From Robertmurraya_A mangrovi (GTDB taxonomy: Bacteria > Bacillota > Bacilli > Bacillales > Cytobacillaceae): a stretch of 64,000 bases of DNA. The DNA lies in the NCBI RefSeq assembly GCF_034427655.1, contig NZ_JAXOFX010000001.1:372001-436000 (forward strand), in the 5' to 3' direction. This document shows positions 32,101 through 41,254 of the stretch, one piece after another (position 1 is the stretch's first letter; each line of letters opens with the position of its first letter). The position numbers and the translations under genes are program-made. The notes beneath the pieces were generated by a model. That model saw only the letters and a list, made by a program, of their open reading frames with translations, did not search any database and was not told the DNA's origin.

Positions 32101-33528
32101 ATGTCAATGAAAATCAACGCTGGAGATTTTAAAGAGAGAGTAGATAAGGGAATTAATAATGCTTTTATGCGCGGGGCAGTATCATCCGCTCAGGAAAGAC
32201 TCCGCACTCGCCGATTAGGTGCAGCTGAAGAGCTTGGAAATTGGGAGGATTGGCGTTCTCACGGAGAAGAAATCCGTCAACATGTGTTAGAGAATCTGGA
32301 TTATTATTTATATCAATTGAGTGAAAATGTAGCAAAGCGCGGAGGGCACGTCTTTTTTGCACAGACAGCTGATGATGCTAATCAGTATGTTCGTAGTGTG
32401 ATAGAAAAGAAGGAAGCCAAAAAAGTCGTCAAATCAAAGTCGATGGTAACCGAAGAGATTCACTTAAATGCATGTTTAGAAGATGCAGGATGCGAAGTAA
32501 TTGAAACGGATCTTGGAGAGTACATTTTACAAGTGGATGATCATGACCCACCGTCACATATTGTTGCTCCAGCCCTTCATAAGAATAAAGAACAAATTCG
32601 CGATGTGTTTGCAGATAAATTAGATTATAAAAAAACAGAAAAACCTGAAGAACTAGCCTGGCATGCTAGGGAAATGCTTCGTCAAGATTACTTAACAGCT
32701 GATGTCGGTATAACTGGGTGTAATTTTGCTGTTGCTGAAACTGGATCCATCAGTCTAGTAACCAACGAAGGAAATGCTGACTTAGTTACGGCTCTGCCAA
32801 AAACACAAATTACAGTAATGGGAATGGAACGACTGGTTCCTACTTTTGAAGAGATGGAAGTTCTTGTTAGCCTCTTAACGAGAAGTGCAGTTGGTCAAAA
32901 GTTAACGAGCTACATTACTGTATTAACGGGACCGAAAGATGAAGGAGATGTTGATGGGCCTGAAGAATTCCATTTAGTTATTGTTGATAATGGAAGATCG
33001 AAAATATTAGGTGGCGAATTTCAATCCGTTCTTCAATGTATTCGCTGTGCTGCTTGTGTAAACGTTTGTCCAGTGTACAGACATGTTGGTGGTCATTCAT
33101 ATGGTTCCATTTACTCTGGCCCTATTGGTGCTGTACTTTCACCACTTCTAGGTGGATATGATGATTATAAGGAATTACCTTATGCATCTACCTTATGCGC
33201 AGCTTGTACTGAAGCTTGTCCGGTAAAAATTCCTTTACATGAGCTGCTCCATAAACATCGTCAAGTGATTGTTGAAAAAGAAGGTCGGGCTCCTATCTCA
33301 GAAAAGCTTGCTATGAAAGCTTTCGGGTTAGGTGCAGCATCACCGTCATTATATAAATTAGGCTCAAAAATAGCTCCTACGGCAATGAATCCCTTTACAG
33401 TAGGAGATAAAATATCAAAAGGACCAGGTCCACTTAAAGCCTGGACTGAAATTCGTGACTTCCCAGCACCAAATAAAGAAAGATTCCGTGACTGGTTTAA
33501 AAATAGACCAAAAGGAGGCGACCAATAA
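32101..33528 (+). CDS. lutB: L-lactate utilisation protein LutB
   Basis: A 475-residue iron-sulfur subunit of LutABC. The N-terminal two thirds form a LUD domain (about 70-295). Two ferredoxin-like [4Fe-4S] motifs follow: CIRCAACVNVCP near 310-321 and CAACTEACP near 362-370. A DUF3390-like tail is at the C-terminus. It starts 28 nt after lutA, behind GGAGGAGAGGG, and its stop overlaps the lutC start (TAATG). Essential with LutA and LutC for growth on lactate in B. subtilis. Confidence 0.95.
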   Translation: MSMKINAGDFKERVDKGINNAFMRGAVSSAQERLRTRRLGAAEELGNWEDWRSHGEEIRQHVLENLDYYLYQLSENVAKRGGHVFFAQTADDANQYVRSVIEKKEAKKVVKSKSMVTEEIHLNACLEDAGCEVIETDLGEYILQVDDHDPPSHIVAPALHKNKEQIRDVFADKLDYKKTEKPEELAWHAREMLRQDYLTADVGITGCNFAVAETGSISLVTNEGNADLVTALPKTQITVMGMERLVPTFEEMEVLVSLLTRSAVGQKLTSYITVLTGPKDEGDVDGPEEFHLVIVDNGRSKILGGEFQSVLQCIRCAACVNVCPVYRHVGGHSYGSIYSGPIGAVLSPLLGGYDDYKELPYASTLCAACTEACPVKIPLHELLHKHRQVIVEKEGRAPISEKLAMKAFGLGAASPSLYKLGSKIAPTAMNPFTVGDKISKGPGPLKAWTEIRDFPAPNKERFRDWFKNRPKGGDQ

Positions 33529-34244
33529 TGACAGGAACCATTCATAATCGAGATCAATTTTTAGACGTTATTGCGGGTCGTTTAGGTCGGGATCGTAATA
33601 CGGCCGGAGTGGAAAGGCCAAAATGGAAGTATACACCACAGAATGAAGTTCTTAAAGATGCTACACAAGAAGAGTTAGTTGAAGTATTAAAGGAACAATG
33701 CACAAAAATTCACACCACTTTTCTAAAAACCAATCTAAATCAACTTTCTACAACGATTGATACCGTTGTAGGGCAGTTAGGTGGAGGACCCATAGTTACT
33801 TGGAAAGACAATCGATTTAAACCATTTGGCCTAACTACACTATTTGATAAGTGGAAAGTTGAAAATGTAGACGTTCATGTTTGGGATAATCAAACAGGGA
33901 AAGATAATATCCACTTTGCTGATAAAGCAAACGTTGGGATTACAATTAGTGACATAACTTTAGCAGAGTCAGGTACGGCCGTATTATTTAGTAATAAAGA
34001 TAGAGGAAGAACAGTCAGCTTTTTACCTTCAACTTCAATTATTTTAATTCCTAAAAGCAGTATCGTTCCTAGAATGACACAAGCGGCTCGAATAATCCGT
34101 GAAAATACAAACAAGGGTGAACATTTAGCATCATGTATTAACTTTATAACGGGGCCAAGTAACTCAGCGGACATTGAAATGAACTTAGTCGTTGGAGTTC
34201 ATGGTCCCGTAAAGGCGACATATATTGTGATTGAAGATATTTAA
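33528..34244 (+). CDS. lutC: L-lactate utilisation protein LutC
   Basis: A 238-residue LUD-domain (DUF162) protein, third component of the LutABC lactate oxidation complex. The LUD core ends with the conserved GITISDITLAESGTAVL (near 143-159) and INFITGPSNSADIEMNLVVGVHGP (about 203-226) type segments. It carries no cysteine cluster motif, as usual for LutC. Coupled to lutB through TAATG and followed by a strong terminator. Confidence 0.94.
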   Translation: MTGTIHNRDQFLDVIAGRLGRDRNTAGVERPKWKYTPQNEVLKDATQEELVEVLKEQCTKIHTTFLKTNLNQLSTTIDTVVGQLGGGPIVTWKDNRFKPFGLTTLFDKWKVENVDVHVWDNQTGKDNIHFADKANVGITISDITLAESGTAVLFSNKDRGRTVSFLPSTSIILIPKSSIVPRMTQAARIIRENTNKGEHLASCINFITGPSNSADIEMNLVVGVHGPVKATYIVIEDI

Positions 34245-34285
34245 AAAGCTTCTAACGCCTGCAAAGGAAACCAACGGACAAGTAC

Positions 34286-34346
34286 AAAAAAAGGAGAAGA
34301 TGGTGCACCAAAAGTTATACTTTTGGGAGACCTCTTCTCCTTTTTG
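34286..34346. terminator. Terminator after lutABC, possibly bidirectional
   Basis: Arms AAAAAAGGAGAAGA/TCTTCTCCTTTTT enclosing a second short helix CCAAAAGT/ACTTTTGG. Convergent with the acyltransferase gene. Confidence 0.8.
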
Positions 34347-34361
34347 GAATTTGTAATGTAA

Positions 34362-35399
34362 CTAATCATTCAAAGGTTTTCTATTTTTTGTAAAGGATGA
34401 AGCTCTATTTAAGACTTGTCTAATTTTTGCCGTACTAAGCTCAATAATTGGTTGAGTTAATAAAGTAACCGGTTTACTAGACAATAATAGGGTCATTAGT
34501 AAAGTCCCAATCGCTAGTACTAGGAACATCTCTAAACTATGAAAATACTCTTGAACTTGACTCTCCCTGAAAGTTCGTACAAAGAAACCGTGTAAAAGGT
34601 AAACATATAATGTATTCTTTCCAAGGTTTGTAAAAAAGTACTTCTTCCTAGGAATAAGACAATAGAAGCTCATCACCATCATAAAACTTAAGCAATAAAA
34701 ACCTAGTCTAATGAATGGAGAGGTAATATAAGCTGCTCCAATCTCCTCATAAGGCTTTGAACCTAGTAACCATTCATAATTAATGTTTGGGAATAGGTAA
34801 AAACCTACGAAGACAAATGCAAAGATAATGATAGCTGTAAGTCTAAATCTAGCCTCAAATAATTTATAAAAATATTCTTTTTTCATGTAATATCCAAGCA
34901 GGAAAAACGGAAAAAAGACAAATGTTCTAGATAAACTTAAATAATTTGAAACCCAATCTAAATAGCCAATTCCAAGACCAATTAACAAGGCAATAGACAA
35001 GGAATAAATGGCTTTAAATCTAGCAAATAAGATGAGCATTATATTCCAAAAGAATAAACTAATCAAAAACCATAAAGACCAGTGTGGATCTAATACATCC
35101 ATCGTAAATGTAGATTTTGAATATAGAATATAATAAAAGACTGAGTAAATAAATTGAAAGATTAAATAAGGAATAATTAGTTTTTTCGCTATTTTTCCAA
35201 TGTAACCTTTCTTATAAAAACCTTTAGCAAAATACCCTGATACTAGGATAAATGCAGGCATATGAAAGGTGTAAATCGTTTTATATAACGAATAAACAGC
35301 CTCTGAATCACCTTTGAAAGATTGAATGAAATGACCAAATACAACGAAAAATATCAAAATAAATTTTCCGTTATCAAAATAATAATCTCTTTCCTTCAT
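34362..35399 (-). CDS. Acyltransferase-3 family membrane protein
   Basis: A 345-residue integral membrane acyltransferase (AT3/OafA-like family) with about ten hydrophobic segments. The hallmark N-terminal YYFDNGKFILIFFVVFGHF has the conserved His, followed by FHMPAFILVSGYFAKG near residues 45-60 and HWSLWFLISLFFW near 106. The C-terminus is basic. Members O-acetylate or otherwise acylate sugars of envelope polymers; B. subtilis YkrP-type proteins are similar in length. The acceptor is unknown. GGAGG-type site upstream; monocistronic. Confidence 0.82.
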   Translation of the reverse strand: MKERDYYFDNGKFILIFFVVFGHFIQSFKGDSEAVYSLYKTIYTFHMPAFILVSGYFAKGFYKKGYIGKIAKKLIIPYLIFQFIYSVFYYILYSKSTFTMDVLDPHWSLWFLISLFFWNIMLILFARFKAIYSLSIALLIGLGIGYLDWVSNYLSLSRTFVFFPFFLLGYYMKKEYFYKLFEARFRLTAIIIFAFVFVGFYLFPNINYEWLLGSKPYEEIGAAYITSPFIRLGFYCLSFMMVMSFYCLIPRKKYFFTNLGKNTLYVYLLHGFFVRTFRESQVQEYFHSLEMFLVLAIGTLLMTLLLSSKPVTLLTQPIIELSTAKIRQVLNRASSFTKNRKPLND

Positions 35400-35610
35400 A
35401 ATTCCTCCTATTTAAGAGACCCCCGTTAAAAGCTAATCTACTATACCACATAATGGACAAATCAAAACATGACAAAATATTCCAAAAAATATTAAATACT
35501 GTTATAATACAATGTTATTTCTGTTATATAACTAAAAATTACGTCATACTAGGATAAAATAACACTTTTTCTGAAAAATGAGAGCCTGTTATATAAAATT
35601 TTTATTCATG

Positions 35611-35626
35611 TTTGATATTTATCACA
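35611..35626 (+). promoter_or_regulatory. FNR-type box before the 2-oxoacid:ferredoxin oxidoreductase operon
   Basis: TTTGATATTTATCACA matches the FNR consensus TGTGA-N6-TCACA at 9 of 10 positions. It ends 21 nt before a TACAAT -10, placing its centre at -41.5 relative to a start near 35660. Exactly the same spacing occurs at the hemerythrin gene. Confidence 0.65.
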
Positions 35627-35647
35627 GCCAAGTTTGAAAACTTCACC

Positions 35648-35653
35648 TACAAT
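35648..35653 (+). promoter_or_regulatory. -10 element of the FNR-dependent oxidoreductase promoter
   Basis: TACAAT, 5 of 6 matches to the SigA -10, with no good -35 hexamer in place, as expected for a class II activated promoter. Confidence 0.55.
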
Positions 35654-35678
35654 ATCGTTTGGGGAATGTCAAAATCGT

Positions 35679-35694
35679 ATGAGTGATTACTCAT
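35679..35694. promoter_or_regulatory. Dyad just upstream of the oxidoreductase ribosome binding site
   Basis: ATGAGTGATTACTCAT is a perfect inverted repeat with ATGAGT/ACTCAT arms, lying between the predicted transcript start and the GGGAGG site. It may be a second operator or a leader stem that affects translation. Confidence 0.4.
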
Positions 35695-35710
35695 GCTGGG
35701 AGGTAGAAAT

Positions 35711-36724
35711 ATGTCTATTTTGCCTAAAAAAAATAAACTAGGCTTTTTTGAAATTCGATTGGAGTCTATCGGTGGATTAGGTGCAAACTTGGCTGGCAAG
35801 ATGTTAGCTGAAGCTGGTGTACTCGGACTCGGTTTAAATGGTTCCAATTTTTCATCCTATGGATCGGAAAAGAAAGGATCACCTGTTAAAAGTTTTGTGC
35901 GCTTCTGCGATCCTGATGTTGAAATCCGTGCTCATAGTCCAGTAGAAGAACCGCATGTCATTGGAGTGTTTCATGAAGCTTTATATAAAACTGTTGATGT
36001 TGTAAGTGGATTAACTCCAGATGGCATCGTATTAGTAAATTCAATGAGAGATTTTGATGATATAAAAAGTGATTTAGACCTTGAATACGGAACGTTAGCT
36101 ATCGTTGACGCGCTTTCTATTGCTGTAGAAGAGAAAACTAAAGTAAATACTGCGATGTTAGGTGCTTTATATCGTATTTGTGATTTTCTAGATCCAGAAG
36201 AAATGAGAAACGTTATACGAAGAACGTTTGAAAAGAAATATCCGTATTTGGTTGAGCCAAATATCCGAACTTTTAACAGAGGTTACGCAGAAGTTAAGTT
36301 TAAAACCTATGAAACTCCTGAAAGTGCACACGGAAAAGAATTTACCCGTGAACTTCCTTTGCTAGGATATCTCACACAAGAAATAGGAGGAGTGATTACT
36401 TCTCAAGCTAATAGTATTCAAAAAGATTTAAGTGGATCTAGACAAGGTTTTCTTCCTAAATTCGAGCAAGTTCATTGTATTAACTGTGCAGCATGTGACA
36501 CAGTATGTCCTGATTTTTGCTTTGTTTGGGAAAAAGGTGAGGATAAAAGAGGCAGGGAGCAAATGTTTTTAAAAGGCATTGACTATCAATATTGCAAAGG
36601 TTGTTTAAAGTGTGTGGAAGCTTGTCCAACGAGTGCATTAAGTGATCTAAGAGAAACAATTGGTTATGCTGAGGAGAATGGCGTGAAGCACAACTTTCGA
36701 TTAGTAACAGGAGGGATTTCCTAA
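35711..36724 (+). CDS. 2-oxoacid:ferredoxin oxidoreductase, fused gamma-delta subunit
   Basis: A 337-residue protein. The N-terminal POR gamma domain (about 10-190, with IRLESIGGLGANLAGKML and the GLNGSNFSSYGSEKKGSPVKSF segment) is fused to a C-terminal two-cluster ferredoxin domain with CINCAACDTVCP near 256-267 and CKGCLKCVEACP near 293-304 (the delta subunit). With the next gene it should oxidatively decarboxylate pyruvate or another 2-oxoacid with CoA, reducing ferredoxin. I start at ATG 35711, 6 nt after GGGAGG, not the upstream ATG at 35693. Its stop overlaps the next start (TAATG). An FNR-type promoter precedes it. Confidence 0.88.
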   Translation: MSILPKKNKLGFFEIRLESIGGLGANLAGKMLAEAGVLGLGLNGSNFSSYGSEKKGSPVKSFVRFCDPDVEIRAHSPVEEPHVIGVFHEALYKTVDVVSGLTPDGIVLVNSMRDFDDIKSDLDLEYGTLAIVDALSIAVEEKTKVNTAMLGALYRICDFLDPEEMRNVIRRTFEKKYPYLVEPNIRTFNRGYAEVKFKTYETPESAHGKEFTRELPLLGYLTQEIGGVITSQANSIQKDLSGSRQGFLPKFEQVHCINCAACDTVCPDFCFVWEKGEDKRGREQMFLKGIDYQYCKGCLKCVEACPTSALSDLRETIGYAEENGVKHNFRLVTGGIS

Positions 36725-39018
36725 TGTCTGTACTTGAAGAAAAATTACTTTTACATACAAAGGCTGAACAAGTAACCACATTTGAGTCGGGGAACGAAAT
36801 GGCTGCAATGGCTGCCGCTCAAATTAATTACCACTTAATGGGTTATTTTCCTATTACACCTTCAACAGAGGTGGCTCAATATTTAGACCAAATGAAATCA
36901 AGAGGAGAACATGATATTACACTAATTGCAGCAGACGGAGAGCATGGATCCGCTGGTATCTGCTATGGTGCAGCCGCAACAGGAGCACGTGTCTTTAATG
37001 CCACTAGTGCCAATGGTCTTATGTATATGATCGAACAGCTTCCTGTACAGTCAGGAACACGTTTTCCAATGGTCATGAACTTAGTCACAAGGTCCATTAG
37101 CGGTCCTTTAGATATTCGTGGTGACCACTCTGATTTATATTTTGCTTTAAACACAGGTTGGGTTATTCTAACGGCTAGAACCCCTCAAGCAGTCTATGAT
37201 ATGAATATTATGGCATTAAAAATTGCGGAACATGCAAAAGTTAGACTTCCGGTAATGGTTGCGTATGATGGATTTTTTACTTCTCATCAAAAAAGAAAAG
37301 TAAATTATTTCAAAGACCGAAATGTGGTTCAACAATTTGTTGGGGAATGCCCTACTGATTATAATTTTGCCCGTGATCCGAAAAAACCTGTCACAATTGG
37401 TGCTCATATGAACGGGGAAGACTTAATGAATAATCATTATCAGCAATCAGAAGCGATGTATCAAGCTGGAGACATTTTTCAAGAGGTAGCAAAAGAGTAT
37501 GCTGCCCTCTCTGGTAGAGAGTATCCAGTATTAGATTTGTATGGAATGGAAGCTGCAGAGGTTGCTTTATTCCTACTCAATTCTGCAGCTGAAACAGCGA
37601 AGGATGTTGTAGATAGTTTAAGGAAAAAAGGAATTAAAGCAGGTGTCATTAGTCCAAATATCATTCGTCCATTCCCAGCAAAAGAAATTAGAGAATCATT
37701 GAAGAACGTAAAGGCATTGCTGATAGGTGAACGTGCTGATTCATATGGCGCAAATGGTCCTAATCTAACCCATGAAGTTAAATCTGCTCTCCAAGAGGAC
37801 AAGGAAAACGAAACATTAGTATTAAGTAGAGTGTTCGGCCTTGGAGGAAAAGATTTCTATGAGGATGATGCCGAACATTTTTTCCAATTAGCTTTAGATG
37901 CGATGGAAGCGGGCAATGTGGAAAAGCCATTTGACTATTATGGACAGATACCTGGTGACACAAATAATATATTAAAACCTGTAATTACTCCACAATATGG
38001 AGATGTATATAAATCAGGGTTAATCGAAGTTACGAAAGATGAAGATACAAACAAGTTAAAAGTAAAAATACCTCCTTTAAGAGCACTAACGAGTAAGCCG
38101 AAAAGATTAGCATCCGGTCATGGTGCTTGTCCAGGATGCGGAATTTTCTCTGGGTTGGAATTGTTTTTTAAGGGTATAGAAGGAGACGTTGTTGTACTGT
38201 TCCAAACGGGGTGTGCGTATGTTGTTACCACAGCCTACCCATACACTTCTCATAAGCAAACGATGATTCATAATCTGTTCCAAAATGGAGCAGCTACCCT
38301 TTCAGGTACTTTAGAAGCGTTCCTGGAATTAAAGCGTCGTGGAGAGGTTGATGTTTCTGAAGATACTACCTTTGTCATGATTACAGGTGATGGAGGAATG
38401 GATATCGGTATGGGCTCGGCAATTGGAACAGCCCTTCGTAACCACAAATTAATTATGCTTGAATACGATAATGAAGGATATATGAATACAGGTTCACAAA
38501 TGTCCTATTCCACTCCTATGGGACATATGACAAGTACAACAAATGTTGGGAAATCTCAGCAAGGAAAGGCTTTTCATCATAAAGACACAGCGCAAATTAT
38601 GGCTTCAACGAATATCCCTTATGTCTTTACTGGTTCCGAAGCATTTCCACAGGACCTAATTAAAAAAGCAGCGAAAGCCCAGTGGTATGCACAAAATGTT
38701 GGAACGGTATACGGGAAAATACTAATTACTTGTCCACTAAACTGGAAGTCAGAAGATCGTTATGGGCAAACCATTATGGAGGCTGCTGTGAACTCTTGTT
38801 TCTTCCCGTTATATGAAATAGAAGAGGGGATTACTAACGTCACTTATGATCCAGAAGCGAAAAAGAAAAGAATCCCGCTTGCCGATTGGCTGGCTTATAT
38901 GGGTAAAACGAAGCATCTACTTAAAGAAAACAATCAACATATGTTAGTAGATTTTGAACGTGAAGTGGAAAAGAGATGGCAACGACTAAAGGCTAAACAT
39001 GAACATCCCTACCTATGA
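36724..39018 (+). CDS. 2-oxoacid:ferredoxin oxidoreductase, fused alpha-beta subunit
   Basis: A 764-residue fusion of the POR alpha subunit (about 18-400; YFPITPSTEVAQYLDQM and the ADGEHGSAGICYGAAATGA segment) and the TPP-binding beta subunit (about 455-730). The beta part has the cluster cysteines in CPGCG near 475-479, TGCAYV near 500, and TCPLNW near 675, plus the TPP motif GDGGMDIGMGSAIGTALRN near 558-576 completed by DNEGYMNTG near 583-591. Together with the gamma-delta gene this gives a two-polypeptide enzyme. Pyruvate is the default substrate, but 2-oxoisovalerate or 2-oxoglutarate are possible. A strong terminator follows. Confidence 0.9.
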   Translation: MSVLEEKLLLHTKAEQVTTFESGNEMAAMAAAQINYHLMGYFPITPSTEVAQYLDQMKSRGEHDITLIAADGEHGSAGICYGAAATGARVFNATSANGLMYMIEQLPVQSGTRFPMVMNLVTRSISGPLDIRGDHSDLYFALNTGWVILTARTPQAVYDMNIMALKIAEHAKVRLPVMVAYDGFFTSHQKRKVNYFKDRNVVQQFVGECPTDYNFARDPKKPVTIGAHMNGEDLMNNHYQQSEAMYQAGDIFQEVAKEYAALSGREYPVLDLYGMEAAEVALFLLNSAAETAKDVVDSLRKKGIKAGVISPNIIRPFPAKEIRESLKNVKALLIGERADSYGANGPNLTHEVKSALQEDKENETLVLSRVFGLGGKDFYEDDAEHFFQLALDAMEAGNVEKPFDYYGQIPGDTNNILKPVITPQYGDVYKSGLIEVTKDEDTNKLKVKIPPLRALTSKPKRLASGHGACPGCGIFSGLELFFKGIEGDVVVLFQTGCAYVVTTAYPYTSHKQTMIHNLFQNGAATLSGTLEAFLELKRRGEVDVSEDTTFVMITGDGGMDIGMGSAIGTALRNHKLIMLEYDNEGYMNTGSQMSYSTPMGHMTSTTNVGKSQQGKAFHHKDTAQIMASTNIPYVFTGSEAFPQDLIKKAAKAQWYAQNVGTVYGKILITCPLNWKSEDRYGQTIMEAAVNSCFFPLYEIEEGITNVTYDPEAKKKRIPLADWLAYMGKTKHLLKENNQHMLVDFEREVEKRWQRLKAKHEHPYL

Positions 39019-39020
39019 TT

Positions 39021-39060
39021 AAAAGGGCAAAGTGCAATCGTGTACTTTGCCCTTTTCCTA
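39021..39060 (+). terminator. Rho-independent terminator after the oxidoreductase operon
   Basis: AAAAGGGCAAAGT/ACTTTGCCCTTTT around a GCAATCGTGT loop, followed by CCTATTT. Confidence 0.85.
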
Positions 39061-39336
39061 TTTATGTAAAAAATTTCATATACTTTTACATAAAAATACA
39101 TTTGAAATATTGGAAACTATTCCTTCAAAAGTTTGAATATTTCATTTATAATGGATATTAGTTATATAGACTTATGAAATCTATTAAAATAAACTTATTT
39201 TTCATTCTTTTGTACAACAAGTGATTCTTAATTTAGGTTCTTTTTACTCATGTCCGTCATGCAGTACATAGTGATCAACAGATTGATAAAAAGTAGAAAA
39301 AATTATGGTTAGTTAACAATTAGAGGAGGACTTAGT
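39061..39336. other. AT-rich leader of the chemoreceptor gene, no clear signal
   Basis: About 280 nt without an open reading frame. I looked for a sigma-D promoter (TAAA-N15-GCCGATAT) expected before a chemoreceptor gene and found no convincing match; GTCCGTCA at 39251 is only a partial -10-like block. Confidence 0.4.
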
Positions 39337-41157
39337 GTGAAAGGGGTCAAAAAATTATTACCAACTAGAAAGAGAAAAGAAAAGAAAGTGAAAGTAAAAG
39401 TAAAAGTAAAAAGAGAAAAAAGGGAATTTGGAAAAATATTAGGGGCCTTTTCGAATATTAGTTTGTGGAAAAACTTAAAGTTAGGCCAAAAGTATGGAGT
39501 TGCACTATTTATAACTATTGGTTTGTTTACCGTTTCCACATTGATTACTTTTACTTTGCTAACAATGGCAAATTCTAAAATGGAAACCGTTAGACAATCA
39601 GGTGAAAAAGCCGTTCTAATAACGGAAGTATCAGCCATGTTCCACCAAAAAGGGAGTATGATTGGAACGTACATTATAGATGAAAAGCCTCGATATTTAA
39701 ATCAGTTTGAGGATATCTCTAAAAATTTTGATGGTTTAAAGAAAGAAATTCAACCGATATTAACAACTCCTGAAACAAAGGAATTATTTAGACAAATTGA
39801 TGAAAACGATAAGAAAGTAACCGATGTGTTCAAAAATACGATTATACCTGAAATGCAAAATGACCATGAATATAAATTCCGTTTAGGTAAGCTTCAGGTA
39901 GATAATATTGTTTATGAAACAGTTTTACGAATTGATGAATTAAGAAAAAAACTAAAAGACGAGCAAAATGCAGCTATTCATGCTGCTAAAACTAGTATTT
40001 ACACAACTCTAGTTGTGTTAGTTGTATCTATTATTGTTTCAGCTTTATTAGGAATTGCAAGTATCCTGTTAATAGGAAGAATCATTTCTAGAAAACTTTC
40101 TCAGATTGTTTCTCTTTCAAACGAAATTGCTGCAGGAAATTTGAATGTAGATTCTGTAGAATATAGTGGCAAAGACGAAATTGCCGAATTAAGTGTAGCA
40201 ACTAATGCTATGAAAGATAGACTTCAAGCAATGATTCAAGAAATATCAGCTGTTTCTATTGATGTTACTGATCGAAGTGGTGAGCTTAACACAGCTGCTA
40301 ACGAAGTAAAGGCAGCAAGTCAGCAAGTAGCTTCAACCATGCAGGAATTATCAAGTGGGGCAGAGGACCAAGCAGATTCAGCAACTTCTTTAGCACACTT
40401 AATGGAAGATTATCTTCACAAAGTAGAAACAGCTACAGAAAGTGGTACAAAAATTCAAGAAGTTTCAACTGAGGTTTTAACATTAACGAAGCAAGGCGAT
40501 ACTTTAATGAATGCCTCACAACATCAAATGGTTAAGATTAATGAAATTATGTTAGGCTCTGTTCAGAAGGTAAAAGGTTTAGATGACCGTACAAAGCAAA
40601 TTTCATCACTGGTACAAGTTATTCAAGATATAGCTGCTCAAACCAATTTATTAGCATTAAATGCAGCAATTGAAGCAGCTCGTGCAGGAGAACATGGAAG
40701 AGGGTTTGCCGTAGTAGCAGATGAAGTACGAAAACTGGCAGAACAAGTTACCCATTCTGTAGCCGACATCACAAATATCGTAAAAGGTATACAAACCGAA
40801 TCAAAAGAAGTTGTTTCCTCACTAGAGTTGGGTTACGGGCAAGTTGAGCAAGGAACAGAACAAATTAGAGATACAGGCCTAACATTCAATAAAATATACG
40901 AAGCAATCAATTTAATGACACGAAATGTAACCGACATTTCGACAAACCTAGAAAAGGTTGCTAATGATTCAGTAAAAATGAATCAGTCTATTGAAAATAT
41001 AGCTTCGGTATCTGAAGAATCAGCAGCAGGAATCGAACAAGCTAGTGCGTCTGTCCTTCAAACGAACCAATCCATGGAGGACATCTCAAATAACGCAGCA
41101 TCCTTATCCGAACTAGCAGACCAACTAAACTCAATGATTTCTAAATTTAAACTATAA
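39337..41157 (+). CDS. Methyl-accepting chemotaxis protein
   Basis: A 606-residue transmembrane chemoreceptor. An unusual cytosolic N-terminus of about 50 residues is highly basic, with tandem Lys-Val repeats at 17-25. TM1 spans about 53-76, a helical extracellular sensor about 77-210, TM2 about 217-243, then HAMP to about 300. The signalling domain includes the hairpin tip IQDIAAQTNLLALNAAIEAA and RAGEHGRGFAVVADEVRKLA (about 428-467), which docks CheA/CheW. The ligand is unknown; a four-helix-bundle sensor is likely from length. GTG start with a GGAGGA site. Followed by its own terminator. Confidence 0.9.
   Translation: MKGVKKLLPTRKRKEKKVKVKVKVKREKREFGKILGAFSNISLWKNLKLGQKYGVALFITIGLFTVSTLITFTLLTMANSKMETVRQSGEKAVLITEVSAMFHQKGSMIGTYIIDEKPRYLNQFEDISKNFDGLKKEIQPILTTPETKELFRQIDENDKKVTDVFKNTIIPEMQNDHEYKFRLGKLQVDNIVYETVLRIDELRKKLKDEQNAAIHAAKTSIYTTLVVLVVSIIVSALLGIASILLIGRIISRKLSQIVSLSNEIAAGNLNVDSVEYSGKDEIAELSVATNAMKDRLQAMIQEISAVSIDVTDRSGELNTAANEVKAASQQVASTMQELSSGAEDQADSATSLAHLMEDYLHKVETATESGTKIQEVSTEVLTLTKQGDTLMNASQHQMVKINEIMLGSVQKVKGLDDRTKQISSLVQVIQDIAAQTNLLALNAAIEAARAGEHGRGFAVVADEVRKLAEQVTHSVADITNIVKGIQTESKEVVSSLELGYGQVEQGTEQIRDTGLTFNKIYEAINLMTRNVTDISTNLEKVANDSVKMNQSIENIASVSEESAAGIEQASASVLQTNQSMEDISNNAASLSELADQLNSMISKFKL
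39385..39413 (+). repeat. In-frame hexamer repeat (Lys-Val) in the chemoreceptor gene
   Basis: Four tandem AAGTRA hexamers encode a Lys-Val run close to the N-terminus. Hexamer slippage would change the number of KV pairs without a frameshift. Confidence 0.6.
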
Positions 41158-41170
41158 ATATGATTCTATT

Positions 41171-41203
41171 AAAAGGTCGTTTCTAATAAGAAGCGGCCTT
41201 TTG
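41171..41203 (+). terminator. Rho-independent terminator after the chemoreceptor gene
   Basis: AAAAGGTCGTTTCT/AGAAGCGGCCTTTT with an AATA loop and one bulged base. Confidence 0.8.
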
Positions 41204-41254
41204 ATATAGGCTGTGTAGTGTTTTTTTAAAAATATGTTTAGGGTAATGATCTGA

